Source: Rhyacophila brunnea (Eukaryota > Arthropoda > Insecta > Trichoptera > Rhyacophilidae). From it: DNA of 64,000 nucleotides. The notes under the pieces are model-generated. The model saw nothing but the letters and a program-made list of their open reading frames with translations, ran no database searches and was not told where the DNA came from. The stretch spans positions 62,001-126,000 of the forward strand of contig JAGYXB010000803.1 of the NCBI GenBank assembly GCA_022495005.1, written 5' to 3'. Position 1 is the first letter of the stretch. The number at the start of each line of letters is the position of its first letter. Of the stretch, positions 1 through 13,050 are shown in pieces. The position numbers and the translations under genes were made by a program.

Positions 1-688
1 CAACCCCATAAAACTTTCGGTACTGGGTACTATGAATACGTACCCACGATCTCCACCAAGTAATAGGTAGATTCTCCAAAGGTCAAGCACGTCTTAGACC
101 TCTTTGTTCTTCCTTTTTTTACGAATCAGGCTTTTGGAGTGCCAGCTCGTGTCAGATTCATCGTCAATAGAGAGATAAGTAGGTACCCTCTGAGATTATA
201 TTATAAATCAATTTATTAAACAAACAAGCTATAGGTTGTATTCAAAACCATAATTTTATAATGGTAGTTTGTACTAATAATTATCTTTTACATTACAGAC
301 GATAGATTTTAACATGCAAATCGTGGTAACTATTATTGATGTTGAATCATGATATTAGTGTGACATATATTGTGAGAAAATAATATACTTACTTCATTGT
401 TTAATTGTTATTGGTTGATTGATGATGCTAAATTTGTTAAGTTATTTAAATTGTAAATGTATATTCAAAGTTTCCAAAATAATTATCATTTTGGTGCGAC
501 AGCTCCGCAATATTGGCACGTCTTCGTAAAATACCGGTCATTGTTTTTGTTTTTATTTTTTTGGCCGCCTGTGACATCTCACGGGATGCGATAAAAGCTT
601 CCTGCCGAGCAATCAATTATTGCGCACGCGCACGTCTCGCTCTTCCGGTACTCTAGTCCGCCGCCCATTTCGTGGAATGCTTTTTAAA
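1..688. other. Non-coding stretch, GC-richer at its right end
   Basis: No open frame with recognisable protein similarity is visible. The left 500 bases are ordinary A/T-rich DNA. From about 540 to 670 the sequence becomes richer in CpG (for example the GCGCACGCGCACGTC stretch near 623), which is unusual here and is discussed as a possible promoter. Confidence 0.5.
590..688 (+). promoter_or_regulatory. Possible promoter / 5' leader
   Basis: A CpG-richer block with alternating GC dinucleotides sits directly upstream of an ATG at 689 that runs into a consensus splice donor at 723. No TATA box is evident. The assignment is inference from base composition and position only; a conserved enhancer or chance composition would look the same. 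Confidence 0.2.
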
Positions 689-722
689 ATGGATTCTTCG
701 TTATTCATTTTATTTATTATAT
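689..722 (+). CDS. Candidate alternative first coding exon (weak)
   Basis: An ATG at 689 opens 11 codons (MDSSLFILFII) plus one extra base, followed at once by a strong donor, GTAAGT, at 723. The extra base leaves splice phase 1. The AGAP exon at 14984 starts with two bases before its first full codon, so the phases match and the junction codon would be TAC. This would give a short isoform-specific N-terminus joined to the GLD domain through a 14.3-kb intron. AGAP genes commonly use alternative first exons (family knowledge). Against it: the peptide is tiny, hydrophobic and unrecognised, and one donor in three would match phase by chance. Confidence 0.15.
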
Positions 723-1640
723 GTAAGTCATAGATAAATTACGAGAAGCAATCACTGGTGAATATTTTATGGTGGTGCATGTTTTGGTAGCTAATGGTTT
801 TGATGAAAATTGGGCACATACACAGTTTGATTTAACACTTATGTTCAATACACACTTTACTACTTACCTAAGTATTATTTTCTTCTTATGTCGTCCATTT
901 TATTTACTAAATTATTGATTAATTACATTTCAAGGTGAGATACAGACACAACGCGTAAATATCAATCAACTCACTCTCACCTTAATTTCAGATAAACAAT
1001 TATAGTTCGTATGAATAAGGATACTCCCAAAAGAAACTATTATATGCTTGACTTTTTTGATTAATCAATTTGAGTATCGCGTTGCATTTCTCTTTCCCAG
1101 ACCCTTCGGGTCCACCAACCGAAAGGGTAAAAAGCTCAGTCGCATTTGTCTTGTGTTGCTTGGGAAAACACAATCAATTTCGTACGCACGCTTAATCACT
1201 CCGAGATAAAGCTCTTCCAGAATTGCCTGAGCCTTAATTCGTTCTTCGTGCGGTCAGGTGGCGTTTCCTAATCCGTTGACAATACAATGAACTTTTCTTA
1301 CTTGTTTATTCACCCGTCTATATTTGAAATCATTGTTTTACATTAACTGTATAAAGTTAATCTACTTCCATCTGAAATACTGGTTATCACTTTTAAGTTA
1401 TTCTTAGCTTGTCATATCCGTTGATTTAACGACTCAACTACACTTCAAATTCGCCTGCCAATCACAAAGCATTCAGTTGCCAATAACATTTGAGTCATTT
1501 TCAAAATTAAAATGTCATAAATTATATTAGAATATAAACTTTGACATCTCATATACATATCTACTTATATAACCGATCAATAAGTTAGAGTTAATAGTAT
1601 TCATTATCAGTGTTTATTTGCCTTCTGGTGAGTGTATACA
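723..1640. other. Non-coding, nothing identified
   Basis: A/T-rich sequence without a recognisable exon, RNA gene or terminal repeat. A slightly GC-richer patch near 1095-1260 has no identifiable content. Confidence 0.5.
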
Positions 1641-1680
1641 GTGCCTGAAGACGCCGAAAGGCGAAACTCGGGTCGCAAAA
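1641..1680 (+). ncRNA. Hammerhead-ribozyme-like fold (Penelope-like element type)
   Basis: The core CTGAAGA (1645-1651) fits the conserved CUGANGA. It is followed by a short stem II, GCC/GGC closed by a GAAA loop (1653-1662), then GAAAC (1663-1667) and GTC (1672-1674), the normal cleavage triplet. Stem III would be the minimal two-pair type (A1666:U1673, C1667:G1672, four-base loop). Stem I pairs TGC (1642-1644) with GCA (1675-1677). Minimal stem III hammerheads are known from Penelope-like retroelements. One expected base after stem II is missing, leaving C1652 unpaired, so this copy may be inactive. No reverse transcriptase is visible nearby. Confidence 0.4.
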
Positions 1681-1826
1681 AACGACTCAAATGGAATAAA
1701 TAGTACAAAACTTAAATCCATTAGAATTTAAATTCAAATTCCATTAAGTACCTTCGGTCGATACTATTAATAACATATCTACTCATTAACCTATAATATA
1801 CCTATATTTGTCTTGAATTATCTCTA

Positions 1827-2198
1827 ATGCGTCAATGACATTGAGCTACTTTACGAGCTGCTTGTTGGCGAATTTACAATCTGCCTGTAAAGTCGCCCAG
1901 TGTCATCATCGAACAAGCTAACAAGCAGATTGTAAACAATCTACCGAAAAAAGTTGAAAGCCGGTCAACTTTACACGCTACACGCCGGCGTGTGGGCATA
2001 CTGCGTCTGCGCAGTAGAGCGTAGTAGCGACCTCCCAGTAAAAAACGAACTACGTTCTGTCAAAATAGTCGCTAGCTTGTTGGCTTCTCAGCGAATGGAA
2101 AGTTTTGTGTGTTATCATCACAATCGCAGTAGCTGAATCGCCCGCTTTTAAATTCGCCAACAAACAGCTCGTAAAGTATCTCAATGTAACTGACGCAT
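1827..2198. mobile_element. MITE with long terminal inverted repeats
   Basis: The first about 50 bases (from ATGCGTCA at 1827) and the last about 50 (ending TGACGCAT at 2198) are near-perfect inverted copies, sharing blocks such as CTTTACGAGCTG and TTGTTGGCGAATTT. The 372-bp unit encodes no transposase. The short open frames on both strands here are by-products of the repeats. No clear target duplication is visible, so the superfamily is unassigned. Confidence 0.75.
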
Positions 2199-2613
2199 GA
2201 CGTGTTAGAAAACATGAAATCGTGTAAAGAGAGCGAGACGGGGAAACGACATAATATTATTAAACATACAAATTTTATATTTTTTGAAAAATCGAACGAA
2301 TCGTTTATTTTAATTGAAAGGAAACAAATGATACTCTCATAATTGTTTGACAGGTGCTTACAGTGCGGTGATAGCATATATTATCGTGTTTTAAACAACA
2401 TTACAATAATTAATTTGTAACATATTGGCAGAAAGGTACCCATATAGTAGAAGTATAATATGGTTTCGAATAGGAAACACGACACGACAATGTCTTTTTG
2501 GAGTGGATAAATCGAAGTGAACGTGTTAAGTTGTAACCGAGTGCCGTTTCGTTAATCAATTAGTGTGTTATACAATAGATTTAAGGGTAATTATAATTGA
2601 GATATGGTATTGT

Positions 2614-2850
2614 ACACCCACGATGACCGCGTGGATTAAGCGCCGGTCTATAATGTCGAGGGTCCCGGATTCGAATCCTGGGTCTGGCAAGTTCACATAT
2701 TGTTTTTCAATTTGTGCATGAGTCAGAGTATGGTCCTAATAGGTTGAGCAAGTGGCTGACATCCATTTCTCGTAAAAATAAAATCTGTTAATACAAACCT
2801 CCACTCTGTGGAGGCCCATATGATTCTATTAGGATCGGACATGGTCAAAA
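2614..2850 (+). mobile_element. tRNA-derived SINE, family A, copy 1
   Basis: The head carries a pol III B box, GATTCGAATCC, at 2668-2678, with a degenerate A-box region upstream near 2625-2640. The body (about 2690-2846) matches the copies at 48538 and, inverted, at 15971 and 46549 almost base for base, and ends with the shared GGATCGGACATGGTC and an A-rich tail. Flanking ATTGTA at 2609 and 2861 may be a decayed target duplication. No intact tRNA cloverleaf should be annotated here. Confidence 0.85.
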
Positions 2851-5800
2851 GAAGAAAAGAATTGTAACCTACTGTAAACGTAGGCAACATACAAGACCAA
2901 TCAAAACGATTCAACTGTTGTCAATTCACTAAATCAATCCATTCTTACCACGTCATATCCACCGCATTACGACTCACGATTAACACATCAAATCATGCAA
3001 ATCCAACTACTGGCAGTCGGGAGAGCAGTCCACTTTACGATATCCGAACCGTTTCTTGTTTTTGTGACCGCTTTTATAGCGTTGTTAGCGGGAAATGTCT
3101 CAAAAGGTGTGACACGTGGGCGTCACAAATTGTGCACGTGACATCCCTCAAACTGCCCCCTTTTCCTCTTTGGTGCAGGAAGTCCCAGACCTCCGTTAAA
3201 CTTTCGCGGTCTTCGTTAACTTGTAAACAAAGAGATAACATCATAGTAAAGTTATAATGTTCATATTATAAAGAATACCAAATAGCTACAAATTCTCTAG
3301 AGAGAATACGATTTATTGTTGCGAAGTTTATAAAAAGCGCAAAAAACACTGTTATTATTGATAATGCATGCTGATTTCTTCATTACGACAGGGTTATAAA
3401 AGTGTGCACCGGGTTGGGGTGCTGCGGAATATTATTTCAGCTTTTATACTGAAAAAAAAAATACGATTTGTTTTGGGGTTTGGGTGGGAAAACATGTTTT
3501 GACGAAACGCCTAATAATTAGTTCAAAAGGCGCCGTGGAGCGGAAATACAGATGACGTGAATTTCTTCGTTGAGCGATCGCGTAGAAATAGTGACAAAGC
3601 CCGAACGGCCGATATCGTGTGCTCGAGTAAGGCGCCCTTTCACGACGCCGCCTTTCGCTACATATTATGTAGATCGCGTTTCAACTTTGTTGCTGTGCTG
3701 TTATTGACAGCATACTAGGTTATGAGCTACCTATCCTAACAGGTGTTGTAAAAAAATGTTATTGTAAAATAGATCATGTATGAATAAATGCTCTATTGGA
3801 GATGTATATTCGTAATTCTCTCAAATATTTCATTCTTTCTTTTCTTCCCAGTGAACTGTAAATACACATAATACACACACAGGCTTGATGTTTGGAAAGT
3901 ACTGATTGAATTTACTATTGTATTTTCAAACTTAAGATATGTCAAATTTAATGTTAATTGAACAAAGTGAATTAGGTAGGTACCTACGTTGCTAGCCAAT
4001 GACGTTACCGCGGATTTATTGTACCTACCTAGTGGGTTTGCAAATGTTTATTTTTCGCACACTTTTGAACAATTAATCAATTGTGTGGATTAAGCCTTTA
4101 GTTCTACAAATCTCTTGGAATTAATTATTCTTATCTCGCTAATTAAGATTTTGACATTCGCACTTCGCTGGCATCTCAACTCCTTCGCTGTCTTCTCAGG
4201 GGAGTTTATCTTGTGAAATTGGTTAGGAAGGCTGGATAACCTTATCCAAATTAATTATGAAGGTGCTGCCACGAATGCGCGATCACGTTAATAAACCCCG
4301 ACATTAATTATTGTCAGAATATGTGAATCTTCGTTGTCTTTCATACATCATCCGTAATTAATTTCAATAAGTATTTTCATGCATAAGCAATCAGTCATAT
4401 TGTGTAGTACTTTTCTACTGTCTTTGTGTAATTAATTATGTCATGATATTTAATTATATTTCTGTGGTATTGTGGTATGTGGCAGATAGGTATGTATCGT
4501 GGCGCGCTGTCCATATAGACTGTGGAAATAATAATTATTATTATTATTATTATTATTATTATGTAGTAGAAAATATTCCAAAATATTCATATGATAGCAT
4601 ACTTACTTATCTATAAATTTAATGTAGGTACCCAGAGTAAATATTCGTCCTCACATTTTCTCTCTCTAAGTTACAATTTTCCGATGGCTCGACTCTGCAA
4701 AACCTTAAATCTTTATAGTAATCGAGTGGATCCAGTTTGTTCTCTTGCCTCTTTCAAATTAAACTGCTCCAAAATCCACGATTAATTTATATCTGGACGA
4801 CTGCTTTTTTGTATTTTTCATTTCTTATATTGCCTGTCTTCTCTAGAGATTTACTTTAATAGGTTTTTCTGTATTCTTTTTCTATTTTTCTTATGATTAC
4901 TACTACTTTTTAACCATTTTCAACAACTCTCTAATTATATTCTTTAGAATATTGTACCTAATATTTGACATAATTTAACTTGATTTATTATGCTTTCTTT
5001 ATCCGCCTGTTATTGGGACCATCACATATTATTTAATTCTATATTATAATTATACTTATTCTCTGTGATTGATCCTGTAGGGTGTAGGCTGACCTAAATA
5101 AAAAAAAGACGATGACTACTAACTGCCCGCTACTGCTCCCTAAATATCCGTTGTGATAAAAAAATGTTATAAGTATGTATCTTCAAATACCCGTAGTGAA
5201 TTTAATATAGGTATGTACCTATATGCTTTTGAAGAGCATGCCCGATCTTAAAAAGCACCGCACATCTAATAGTAGGTAGGTATAATCATTGTTGGTAGTT
5301 ACTTACATTGCATTTTCTTATCTACGTTTATAGGGGGTGATTTTAAGGGCCAAATTCTTTCAATGAAAATTCTAAATTTTACACATAATTACATGTAGGT
5401 ACCTACTTATTACAAAAGAGAGTCAGCCGATTTATAATACCTATGTATACTTATGGTTATTTATATATTTCCATTCCGGATTTATCGATCATCCGCATGG
5501 GTGCTCAACGCATAACAAGAACACTGATTTGCGATCATATCCTAGTCACTCTTCTGTGAAATGGAGCAACACATTGTATTGTTTATGTTACACGCTTCTC
5601 TGATACTAAATTACAGTAAGGTACACTGGACTCGATGTATCTTTAAGTTTGGTGGAGGTTAATACTCGATACTGGATGAAATTATAATTATGGAAAACAT
5701 CGAGTTTATTTAATTACTAGATAAATAATTTCCCGATGGCAGTGGATGTAAATATTTGTGTTGATGCGCTCAATAATACTATTTAGCTATTAATAATATC

Positions 5801-7944
5801 ATTAAGCAAAACAATATGCATAAAAAAACGCGTTGATTTAAATACCAATATAGTTGGGTAGGTATCTATTTTGATAAAGCGGTGTATTTTACGTGAGTTT
5901 CATGAAGTGTGCGCGTGAAATACATATACTTCACTAAGCGATTCAGTGCACCGCGCATGAGAGGGATGTATCATGGATTTATGCGATCGCGTACATAGCA
6001 ATTTTTTGCATGAAAATTAACATGCGTCATAGAGAGACAGCTTATGCGTTACAGACAGACAGATAAATCAAGACAACAGTGCAGACACCTAAGAATATCA
6101 ATTCATATAGTCTTTGATATATAGGTAGGTATCGATTCAAGAAAGATGAAGAAGTTAAGTTTAATAAATATTAATAGAACATCTCTTCATATAATTTTTG
6201 ACAGTAACTGTCGTAACTTGTAGATGTAGATGATGAATGAATCGCGAAGGATATAGTACTATATTGAGTCATAAATATTAACTGCAGTCTATCAATTATT
6301 GTCTGCCGCATAGATATCGAAAAGGGCATCGCATTGATGCTTTCTCCATGGCATAATAATTTGATTGATCGATCGGGAATGGTGGCCATTCTGATGGCGC
6401 CTAACTTAAGTGAACCCTCACAAAAATATTAGGGACATTATCCAATCCTTTTGTACTTACTACCTACAATATGTTTACAAAAGTACATAAGTACGTCACA
6501 AAAAATCCATAAATATTAATTAAAAAAAAAAAAAAAAATGTTAAAAATGGCCAATACTGGTTTCGTCCGATCAATAAGACATTCACCACTCACCAGTGAT
6601 ACAAAATAGTCTTTACAGTTATTTACTCGAACAAATTTAAATACGAAAGTTATTTATTTAGACATCTTCGCCTAGTAAAAAATAATGGCTCAACGATTTC
6701 ATTTGTAAATGAATCAAAAACTACAATAACTATCTTTCTATTCAAAACATTTTTTTTTATTCGACACATTTGAAGCTAAGTATATGAAAAGGGTGTCTCG
6801 AACACATGCTATGTTTTATGCATTTTACTTACGTTTTCATTTGATTCGCATTTTGTCTGTTGAGGTGGGTTTCTTATTATTTATGGCGATCTAATATTAA
6901 TTAATGGTTTTAGTATTTAGTTATAATACCATTCGGCATACATAATACTATACGTATTAAACGACATATTCATGCGAGCTACTTATATTCTGGTCCATTG
7001 TTTACATGGAGCTCAGATTTCTTTCCTTGATCTAAAAAAGTAAATGTTCAGCAACCCCTTTCAAATATAGATCCTAGTGATTCACATATATCAGATTCCC
7101 AGTTTAATTGAGTTCAACCGACTGCCATAATATCGGTTACCGAATAAACATTTTAACTCGATTCACGGTATTTTTAAAGTAATATGAGTCTACTTACATA
7201 CCTATCCCACATGGTAGATTATGTAAGTACCTACATCATATTGTATCTAGTCGAATTTTTAATGTGCTAAAATAAAAATTCAATAACTACCTCATTACGC
7301 TTAGATGCATAGAACGTCACAATATTACATTAAATCAAATTAACGCAACTATTACATGCACAAACGAAATGAATAGTTTATATAAATTTTAAATAATTTA
7401 TTAGTTACTTCGTAACATTTTTTTATAATCTTTAATGCACGAATGGATAAAGTATTCCATTAAAATATTGATTTAATATTGGAGTGACAACGCCGTTGTA
7501 GCTACTCGCATCATTGTTGCTATCATTGTGAATCGATAGATGGTTGACACACAATATTTACTGACGTTTTTTATGAAAAGGGATGTAATTATTTGTTTTT
7601 GTATTATCATTTTTCAGCCTATTTTAATCTTGTCACATCAGTGTGTTTGAGACTCAATCTTGTTTATTACACTTCCCTTACAATTAACTACATCGTAAAA
7701 TAAAATGTAGGTAATGTTTTACAATGAGGCCTACTTGAATGCAGAGTGCTTCCAGTTGCATATCATATCAATGCCAGAAGAAGCTGTAACTTTGGGCTAT
7801 AGGTACTATGTAGGTACCTATCTAGATCTTTATCGCAATCTTACGCAGATTCATTCATCTTAACATTCTTAACCATAGTGAATATTGCATTTTTATGACA
7901 TCTTTGGCATACTACTAAAGTCAATAGAAATTTTGAAGCATTGT
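2851..7944. other. Non-coding stretch between SINE and hAT element
   Basis: A/T-rich sequence with no recognisable exon. It holds two CACGTG E-boxes at 3113-3118 and 3135-3140 in a GC-richer patch (3030-3200), a second CpG-richer patch at 3525-3670, a TTA microsatellite at 4534-4562, a poly-A run at 6522-6538 and several GTAGGTACC-type motifs. Short open frames here have no protein-like character. Confidence 0.5.
4534..4562. repeat. (ATT)n microsatellite
   Basis: About nine uninterrupted TTA/ATT units. Confidence 0.9.
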
Positions 7945-7952
7945 ATCCAGAG

Positions 7953-10649
7953 CAGGGACGGCTCTAGTAAAGGAGCAAAGTGTGCACTGCACACCCATCA
8001 TCGATTAAATAAAAATATATAATATACAACCCCCATGTATTCCGAAAAATGCGATATCGAAAACTTATACGAAATCAATCATTTTGAATTCCGCGCGTAT
8101 TCGAGCAATAGTGATTTCGACGCGCAACGCCACCGTCTACCAATACACACGTAACTACACCAATGAGACGCGACTAATACACACATACCTCCATCGGTAA
8201 GACATGGCAAGGAGCAAAATTCAAAGTGTACCTTGAGTTTACACTATTTTTCACGCATACATTTAAAAATTCACAACAGCAAATGAGGCTAGTAGAATCA
8301 AAACCAACAAAGTTCTATAAGACTACATGAATCTTCGTTGGAAATGATGTTTTATAAGTTAATTCTTCAGGAGGTTGTCTGTACCTAATGCCATAGCACA
8401 CAAAGCTTAACTCGGCGTTCGGACAATAAAACCATACACTGGCCGATATAAATATTCCAACACAAGCGCTTAGGCCACGCGTCGAGATATAGTTGGAAGC
8501 CTAGTTATTGATGACTAATGTCATGTCGATGCATGCCGTCCAAAAATAGAAACATATTCCCGACTTATTTATCAAACGGTTAGTTTAGTAAGTTTAGTTC
8601 AACGTAAGCCGCTCCCGGTTTCACCGATTTCGCCGATATTATTATGCTAACGTTGGTGGATTAATTTTTTTATTTTCATTTTGAGATTACCCTATTACTA
8701 TTAGTGTTTCAATAGGTAGGTATCTTAAATTTGATGTACACACAGTTCAGTTTAGCTTGTTGATTTTTTTAATCAGGTGGGTATTTCACAGAAACGCTGT
8801 TATTGAGAATAAATAGGTACTTAGGTGTAGAATTGTAGACGTAGGTGGGTGGGTAGCTTTTAACAATTAATTATCATAGTGTTTGTCGCATTGAAGTAGG
8901 TACCTAGTTACATAGGACTTATAATATTTATTATTACGTTTATTTTGTACAGATAGGTAGGTAGGTATCTATTCAATAAGAAGGAAATGGAGCATAGGTA
9001 CTGTCGTTGAATGAGAATTTTACAAGTGGAATTATTATTGTTCATCGTTATTTTAATGAGCGATTCACATCGAGACGGATGACAGTTTACATTGGCCGAC
9101 ATTATTAGCTCAGCCAGGTATTCATTCATTGAACGGTACCTACCTACCTATTTATAATTTTTCTTATTTGAAACGATAATGGGGCCCTATTTCGTGGTCG
9201 ATTTGAGATTAGGTGGTACCTATTTTGATAGGTAAGTAAGTACGATAAAAAGGCCCCATTTCTTTCGTGGTCATTTTGAGATTAGGTAGGTATCATTAAC
9301 CTTATCATTAGGTAGGTAACTTGTGTAGGTAGTATGTCGATAACTACCCACTGTCCTATAGTTTAATGGGAATTAATTTTCCGAGTCGAATTCATGAAGC
9401 AATTATTATTCACATCGGCGCATCATCTATTCTATAGGTGGGTAAGTATAAAGACTGCTTTCGGATCACAATAAGTGCTAATACTTCGATACAACCCTAC
9501 CTTGGATAGCTGCCGTAGCGGCAGAATGTCATCAATGGGAATTTAGAGCATAAATTGACGATTCAATGCAATAACGTCATCGTAGGTATCGTGACAATGC
9601 ATTCATTAAACGAAGTTGCGATTTTATATGACAGATCACAGCACTGTCGTGTCGCGGGAACGTTCTGCGATTTGAATCTGACATGGGCTGATTTTAAAGA
9701 AAATACCGAAGATATTGATTTTTCCCACTCAATATCGACGTTTCGGCTTAAATATGTTCAATAAGCATGTCACTCATCATGTTAAATGTGCCGAAATTCC
9801 TTCGTTGCAAAGTTTATATCATTTTTTGCAGTTCGACGTTTAACATAGGGGCAGATTGGCAATGCGCGGAGGTGACATTTATTTTTTATAACTTTTATTA
9901 TAACTATCTTATTACTCGATGGACAACGTTAAAACTTTGGGGAATATGTAAATATGCATCGTCTGAAACATATCTACAATGCGGCTGCACGCAATGAATT
10001 TTTAAAAATCGGCGGTCACAGTTAGAGTTCCGTAAACAACGCGACCGAATTATGCCAAATTATCAGCTATCTTTCGCATTAATCATTTCAAAATCATACG
10101 TATATTTAAAATGTGTACTGAAGAGAGCTAGCCGCCTACCTAGCCGGCTGGCTTTATATTTTAGTAAATGATTTTTTTTTAAATCGGGTAATTTAATACT
10201 TAATTATAAATAATGAATAATTATTATTAACGTGACAAATTTAAACTTAAAAATGAACTAATAGTCTTATACAGTAGAGAAGATTTCTACGTTACTGTTG
10301 GAGCATTATTGATACTTCAACTTTTCACTAATAATAATTTACTGGAAGTATTTGGCAAAAGTGTTACCCTATTAAAATAATTTGTACAATCCCGATGATT
10401 TCAGTGGGAAGTGAGCGTTGTTTCTCAACTTTAGAAAAGGTTAAGTCATTTTTGAGAAATACAATGACTCAAGACAGGCTAAATGCTCTTGCGATGTTAA
10501 GTATAGAAAAACAATTGATATCGTCAACACCAGACTTTAATGTTCGTGTTATCGACGTGTTTTCAAAATCGATGGAAGATGGGGACTTCTTGCATAAATA
10601 GGTGAGTTTTTTTTGCACTCCCTCATATTCTTGTCACCGGCCGCCACTG
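7953..10649 (+). mobile_element. hAT DNA transposon, degenerate, with exact 8-bp TSD
   Basis: The element begins CAGGGACGGCTCTAG (7953) and ends CCGGCCGCCACTG (10649); the ends are imperfect inverted repeats of the CAG...CTG type typical of hAT. It is bracketed by an exact 8-bp duplication, ATCCAGAG, at 7945-7952 and 10650-10657, the hAT hallmark. Of the 2697 bp only the C-terminal part of a transposase is readable (10395-10601). The middle (about 8690-9450) is full of GTAGGTAGG-type motifs and is probably a later insertion or replacement. It cannot move by itself in this state. Confidence 0.88.
10395..10601 (+). pseudogene. hAT transposase C-terminal dimerisation domain fragment
   Basis: The 68-residue frame reads GSERCFSTLEKVKSFLRN... 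followed by DRLNALAMLSIEK. The S-x-R-x-FS-L-x-x-[IV]-K...R-x-x-x-AML-S-IE pattern is the C-terminal dimerisation region (Dimer_Tnp_hAT) of the ZMYM1-like group of hAT transposases. A stop follows at 10599-10601, about 50 bp before the 3' terminal repeat, which is where the end of a transposase is expected. The upstream RNase-H-like catalytic region and the BED/TTF-type zinc finger cannot be read in any frame, so I call it a remnant of a decayed gene. Confidence 0.8.
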
Positions 10650-10657
10650 ATCCAGAG

Positions 10658-13050
10658 TATGAATCCTGTTCAGTCGATTACTGTTTTTAAAGTTCGTAAA
10701 CGTTGTGAGAAATCTACAAAATCGCTGAATACCAACCTATGGCTATTTCGACGACGTCCACCATTTTATGAATTTTGAACATTTGTGACGGTCGTTATTA
10801 AAGTGATTAACGGGTAATAAGCTTATAAGGGTTTGTAAAATCTCATGCGTACATGATAGGAAGAAATGTTTTACTCCTTTTTATCTTTAATCAATAATTT
10901 AAATCAAGGTTGAGGTCAATAGGTTTGATAGTTATTTTTACTTAAGGTGGACAATAATTTTATTATTAGCCAAACTCATATATGCAATGTGAAACATTCA
11001 GTTTTTCCACGATGTCACTTTTTATTAAGGTCAACCAACAGCGACGACATTCACAAGTATACAATGTTGATGAATATAAAACTAGAAAAACATATAAATG
11101 AGTGATGATTTGTTCGACATAGGATGTATTATTAGTTTGGTGATTTTACAATAGAATCGGCGATATACCTATAAGTATGTTCATTACTTTTTAATGTTAA
11201 TTTTAATGTTGAAATCTACATGACTGACGATCTTGACCTGGGTGATTTGTCTGTCTGACAGTATTCTCCATGAATTGACTCCATCCCTCTCGCCATTAAT
11301 AATATTACTATCATATTATATTTTGTTGGTAAACTTACTTGCTTAAAACAGCATTTTCCTCTGGGAAAAGTATATATTATATTAACTAAATTTTCTGTGA
11401 CCAGCCAAATTTATAAAATTTAATATTGTATACCTAAGAGAAAATAAGCCAGGTCACCTCACCCTATGACAAAAATGCTGCTATCTCAAAGTAGTTTTGT
11501 AGCTGGATATATGTATGCAGTGTCCTAAAATCTAATTAAAACAAGCATTAAAACAAAACGTGGGTAGTAGGTGCGTACTTACCCCTTGTCCAAAGCTACT
11601 CTAATATAATTATGTGTGTAGGAAAAATATTATTTAGGGTCGTTTCATGTTTGCTATCACTCTACGTGTGTGTTATGTGGATACTTCGCTAGAGCTGATT
11701 GCTGAAGCAGACATTTTAAATACATTTTTAAAGTATCTATCCGTCCAGTAATAAAGTAATTTGACAAAGTTAGCACTGTTATCAGTTTAATCTGTGATGT
11801 TCACTATTGTCAATTAATAATAAATATTATAAATTATAAATTAATAGTTATATGTATTGATAATTTGCCTATTCTTTCATGTCTATATTTTTTAAAAGAT
11901 ACTTAATTCAGTCGTGAACCGACATGAGGTTTTACGGTCTACGCATTGCCCCTAATTAAGAATGCTCGTTTTTTTATAATACTTAGTTTTTAACCCGGAT
12001 TAACCCACATTCAAATTTGGTATTTGGGTAAACTACGCGTATCGAAAAATGTTAAGAACTCTTTCTAAAAATAGTAAACGTCTTCTGTTTCTGTTAGAAG
12101 GGCCAGTGGGCGTACTTTAAATTAAATAGCTATACCTACCTAAGCTATTCACAACTTATTATTACATTTTTGTGGTTAAGTTTCATAAGTATATTTTGCT
12201 TGCGTTGTGTTTAAATTGATCTGACGCTGACAGCCTAAAATATATTAATGACTTACAGTCTATCATAAGCTATCAAAAGCTTTGTAGCCTTATTTATGAC
12301 AAAATGTAAGTTTTTTTCCGAACATATAAAAATTCTAAAGCATAATATTTATGAATTGGTAGTATATAATTGACTTACGGTTTCAATGAATTATTGTGAC
12401 TTTAAAAAATAATACTGCATCTTTCGTTATTTGTGCAATACGCAACAAATGCACCCCTCCGAATAGTAAGCTATTACTGAAGTAATTTCAAAGTTAGATA
12501 TCAAAGGTAATCTAGGACCTGGAGTTATGCCAATTGCCTTTGCAGTAACAAACGCAAGCTGCTACTCAATTATACAAGTGATCATTAAAATGGTCTGACA
12601 GCCAGCCTCTCAAAATCTAATTTAAATCCTCTTTTAAGTTCACATAAGAACCTAAGTACATACTTTTTGTTTAATAGAGATCTAAATGTAAATTCATGAA
12701 AGAAAATATACTTTGTAATATTATATTATTATCGTTTAGTTGTAGTTTGATTAACTATAAAAACATTTAAAAAATCTTATTTTCGTACATAATGTATCTT
12801 ATTACTATTTCGGATATACATTGATACCGAGAGGAATGGGTGAGAGGCACTCACATGTATGCTGGCAGCGTTCTTCACGAGTATCACCTTGATTGAGGGT
12901 TGTGTGGACATCAGGACATATAATTCAAGATAAAACACGTCTTTGATTTGACAATTTCCCTGCGCAGGGACGTTTAATTACATTAACTTTCCAGACATTG
13001 GTTGGGTTACATTATTAATTACACTTAAAGGAGTCTTAGATTTAGCTATG
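10658..13050. other. Non-coding, nothing identified
   Basis: A/T-rich sequence with no recognisable exon, RNA gene or terminal repeats. Confidence 0.5.

Noticed and set aside
2668..2678. Possible tRNA gene (also at 16144, 48591, 20395, 63333)
   Set aside because: The B box is good but no cloverleaf with acceptor stem and anticodon arm can be drawn, and the sequences belong to multi-copy SINEs.
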